This document shows, one piece after another, positions 4,947 through 5,905 of a DNA stretch of 5,905 bases. Numbering within the stretch: the first letter of the stretch is position 1; every line of letters begins with the position of its first letter. Below the pieces are notes generated by a model. The model was not told where the DNA came from. It was given only the letters and a program-made list of their open reading frames with translations, and did not search any database. Source of the stretch: an uncultured Flammeovirgaceae bacterium. GTDB taxonomy: Bacteria; Bacteroidota; Bacteroidia; Cytophagales; Cyclobacteriaceae. A program made the position numbers and the translations under genes. The stretch spans positions 1-5,905 of the forward strand of contig CAMLLI010000312.1 of NCBI GenBank assembly GCA_946480685.1. The letters run 5' to 3'.

Positions 4947-5657
4947 ATGAAAACCATCGATGTATGCGTTAGTCCCGAACTGATGCATTTATATACCGTA
5001 AGCGACCGCACCGTTGTAGTGGTAGATATACTCCGCGCTACCTCTTGCATGACAACCGCTTTTGCACACGGCATTGCCAGCATTACACCGTTTGCCAAAA
5101 TGGAAGACTGTCTCGCCATGAAAGCTAAAGGCTACTTTACGGCCGGTGAACGCGATGGAAAAAAAGTAGATGGTTTTGATTTCGGTAATTCTCCGTTCGA
5201 GTATATGGATGAAAAACTGAAAGGACAGAAAATCGCGTTTACCACTACGAACGGAACGCAGGCTATAGCAAAGTCGGCAGGCGCACGCGAGATCATCATT
5301 GGCTCATTCCTGAATCTGTCTGCTATAGTAAACTATCTCTCTCAGACTCCCAACAACATCCTGGTTGTATGTGCCGGATGGAAAGGCAAAGTAAACCTGG
5401 AAGACACATTATTTGCCGGAGCTGTAGTTGAATTACTAAAAGATCAGTTTCAACCTGAATGCGATGCTCCTGTTGCTGCGCAGCACCTATACAATCAAGC
5501 CAAACACGATCTCGTAGACTACCTGAAAGACTCGAGCCACGTAAGACGTCTCGCCAAACTAAACATCTTCAAAGACATCGAATATTGCCTTACACCAGAT
5601 CAGTATAGTGTGGTGCCGGTGTTGAAAGAGGGAGCGTTGGTGAGCTACGAGCTGTGA
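4947..5657 (+). CDS. comB: ComB-family 2-phosphosulfolactate phosphatase homologue
   Basis: 236 residues, typical of the ComB family (Pfam 2-phosphosulfolactate phosphatase). Family landmarks: VVVVDILRATSC at 23-34, GERDGKKVDGFDFGNSP at 67-83, TTTNGTQA at 99-106, VCAGWKG at 141-147 and NLEDTLFAGAVV at 150-161, ending in a VPVL segment at 223-226. In methanogens ComB removes phosphate from (R)-2-phospho-3-sulfolactate on the way to coenzyme M, with Mg2+. Bacteroidota do not make coenzyme M, so the physiological substrate here is open; sulfolactate or a related sulfonate or phospho-acid is inferred only from the family. No comA or comC is in the window. The start ATG at 4947 matches the usual short N-terminus. 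The last six or so codons (ending VSYEL) overlap a GAGCTACGAGCTGTGAG repeat that also supplies the stop codon. It lies 88 bp after gcvT and may be cotranscribed. Confidence 0.9.
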   Translation: MKTIDVCVSPELMHLYTVSDRTVVVVDILRATSCMTTAFAHGIASITPFAKMEDCLAMKAKGYFTAGERDGKKVDGFDFGNSPFEYMDEKLKGQKIAFTTTNGTQAIAKSAGAREIIIGSFLNLSAIVNYLSQTPNNILVVCAGWKGKVNLEDTLFAGAVVELLKDQFQPECDAPVAAQHLYNQAKHDLVDYLKDSSHVRRLAKLNIFKDIEYCLTPDQYSVVPVLKEGALVSYEL

Positions 5658-5846
5658 GTTTCGAGTTGCGAGAGTAAAGGCCACTGGCTTCAAGCTGCTG
5701 GCTGCAAGACAAATGCACCGCTATAACTTCTCGCAAACGAGAACGACAATCTCCGTATACAGAAAATCAACCGGAAGCCTGTAACCAGAAGCCTGTAGCC
5801 CTTGTCTTCCTTCTCGCGGCTCGCAGCTCAAAGCTCGCAGCTGTCG
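5642..5846. repeat. Complex inverted and tandem repeat cluster after comB
   Basis: Outer arms 5642-5674 (GAGCTACGAGCTGTGAG...) and 5810-5842 (...CTCGCAGCTCAAAGCTCGCAGC) are imperfect inverted copies, roughly 25 of 31 aligned positions. Inside are AAGACAA (5706-5712) and TTGTCTT (5802-5808), plus a tandem pair of 14-bp units at 5773-5786 and 5787-5800 (GGAAGCCTGTAACC / AGAAGCCTGTAGCC, 12 of 14 identical). These units are related in inverted sense to CTGGCTTC/CTGGCTGC strings at 5684-5705. At the centre, TTCTCG-CAAA-CGAGAA (5728-5743) is a perfect 6-bp hairpin. No T-tract follows any stem. No gene is seen in 5658-5846. Confidence 0.65.
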
Positions 5847-5905
5847 CTAGACGCGAATGTATATCTTCTTCCTATCCAATATATACCCTACGGCCCAGCA
5901 CGTCA
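5847..5905 (-). CDS. Possible C-terminal end of a convergent gene (partial)
   Basis: On the minus strand an open frame enters from the window edge and ends at TAG (5849-5847), giving an 18-residue tail that reads about TCWAVGYILDRKKIYIRV. A short hydrophobic stretch followed by basic residues could be the end of a membrane protein. A tail-to-tail arrangement with comB, with the repeat cluster between, would be natural. Too little is present to name it; another minus-strand frame is also open for about ten codons, so this is only a candidate. Confidence 0.3.
   Translation of the reverse strand, partial: TCWAVGYILDRKKIYIRV

Overview
The window looks like chromosomal DNA of a Bacteroidota bacterium, probably of the Chitinophagales/Sphingobacteriia kind. 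The signs are moderately low GC, weak or absent Shine-Dalgarno sites, a TAnnTTTG-type promoter (the -7 box of the Bacteroidota primary sigma factor), the gene order prephenate dehydratase / aminotransferase / prephenate dehydrogenase, and intergenic gaps filled with short degenerate repeats. The family-level placement is inference; no rRNA or other marker gene is present.

Left half, minus strand (read right to left from about 2910 to 1): an aromatic amino acid operon. It runs promoter (2879-2910), leader peptide ORF (2796-2858), antiterminator/terminator (2728-2806), pheA (1863-2705), a 217-bp gap with an inverted repeat, a class I/II aminotransferase (449-1645), and tyrA (445 down to the window edge, incomplete). 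PheA and TyrA split prephenate toward phenylpyruvate and 4-hydroxyphenylpyruvate, and the aminotransferase is the natural candidate for the last step to Phe and Tyr.

The main discovery is the pheA leader. It encodes a 20-residue peptide with nine consecutive Phe/Tyr codons (FFYFYYYFF). A perfect 11-bp terminator with a U6 tract lies 22 nt before the pheA ATG. A second copy of CGGGACU in the last leader codons can pair with the terminator's 5' arm, and two further helices nest inside that pairing. This is the full layout of a classical ribosome-mediated transcription attenuator, here apparently reading both Phe-tRNA and Tyr-tRNA and controlling both branches at once.

Right half, plus strand: a small His-rich coiled-coil lipoprotein (3168-3617), gcvT, the glycine cleavage T-protein (3776-4858), and a ComB-family 2-phosphosulfolactate phosphatase homologue (4947-5657). 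These are separated by repeat-rich gaps and no strong promoter was recognised for them. After comB lies a dense set of inverted and tandem repeats (5642-5846). The last ~60 bases may hold the C-terminus of a convergent minus-strand gene.

At least five different intergenic repeat families (GTCCGGAAG, AGATT, TAACGGATAAC, CTTTGTG, GAGCTGCGAG/GAAGCCTGTA) occur in under 6 kb.
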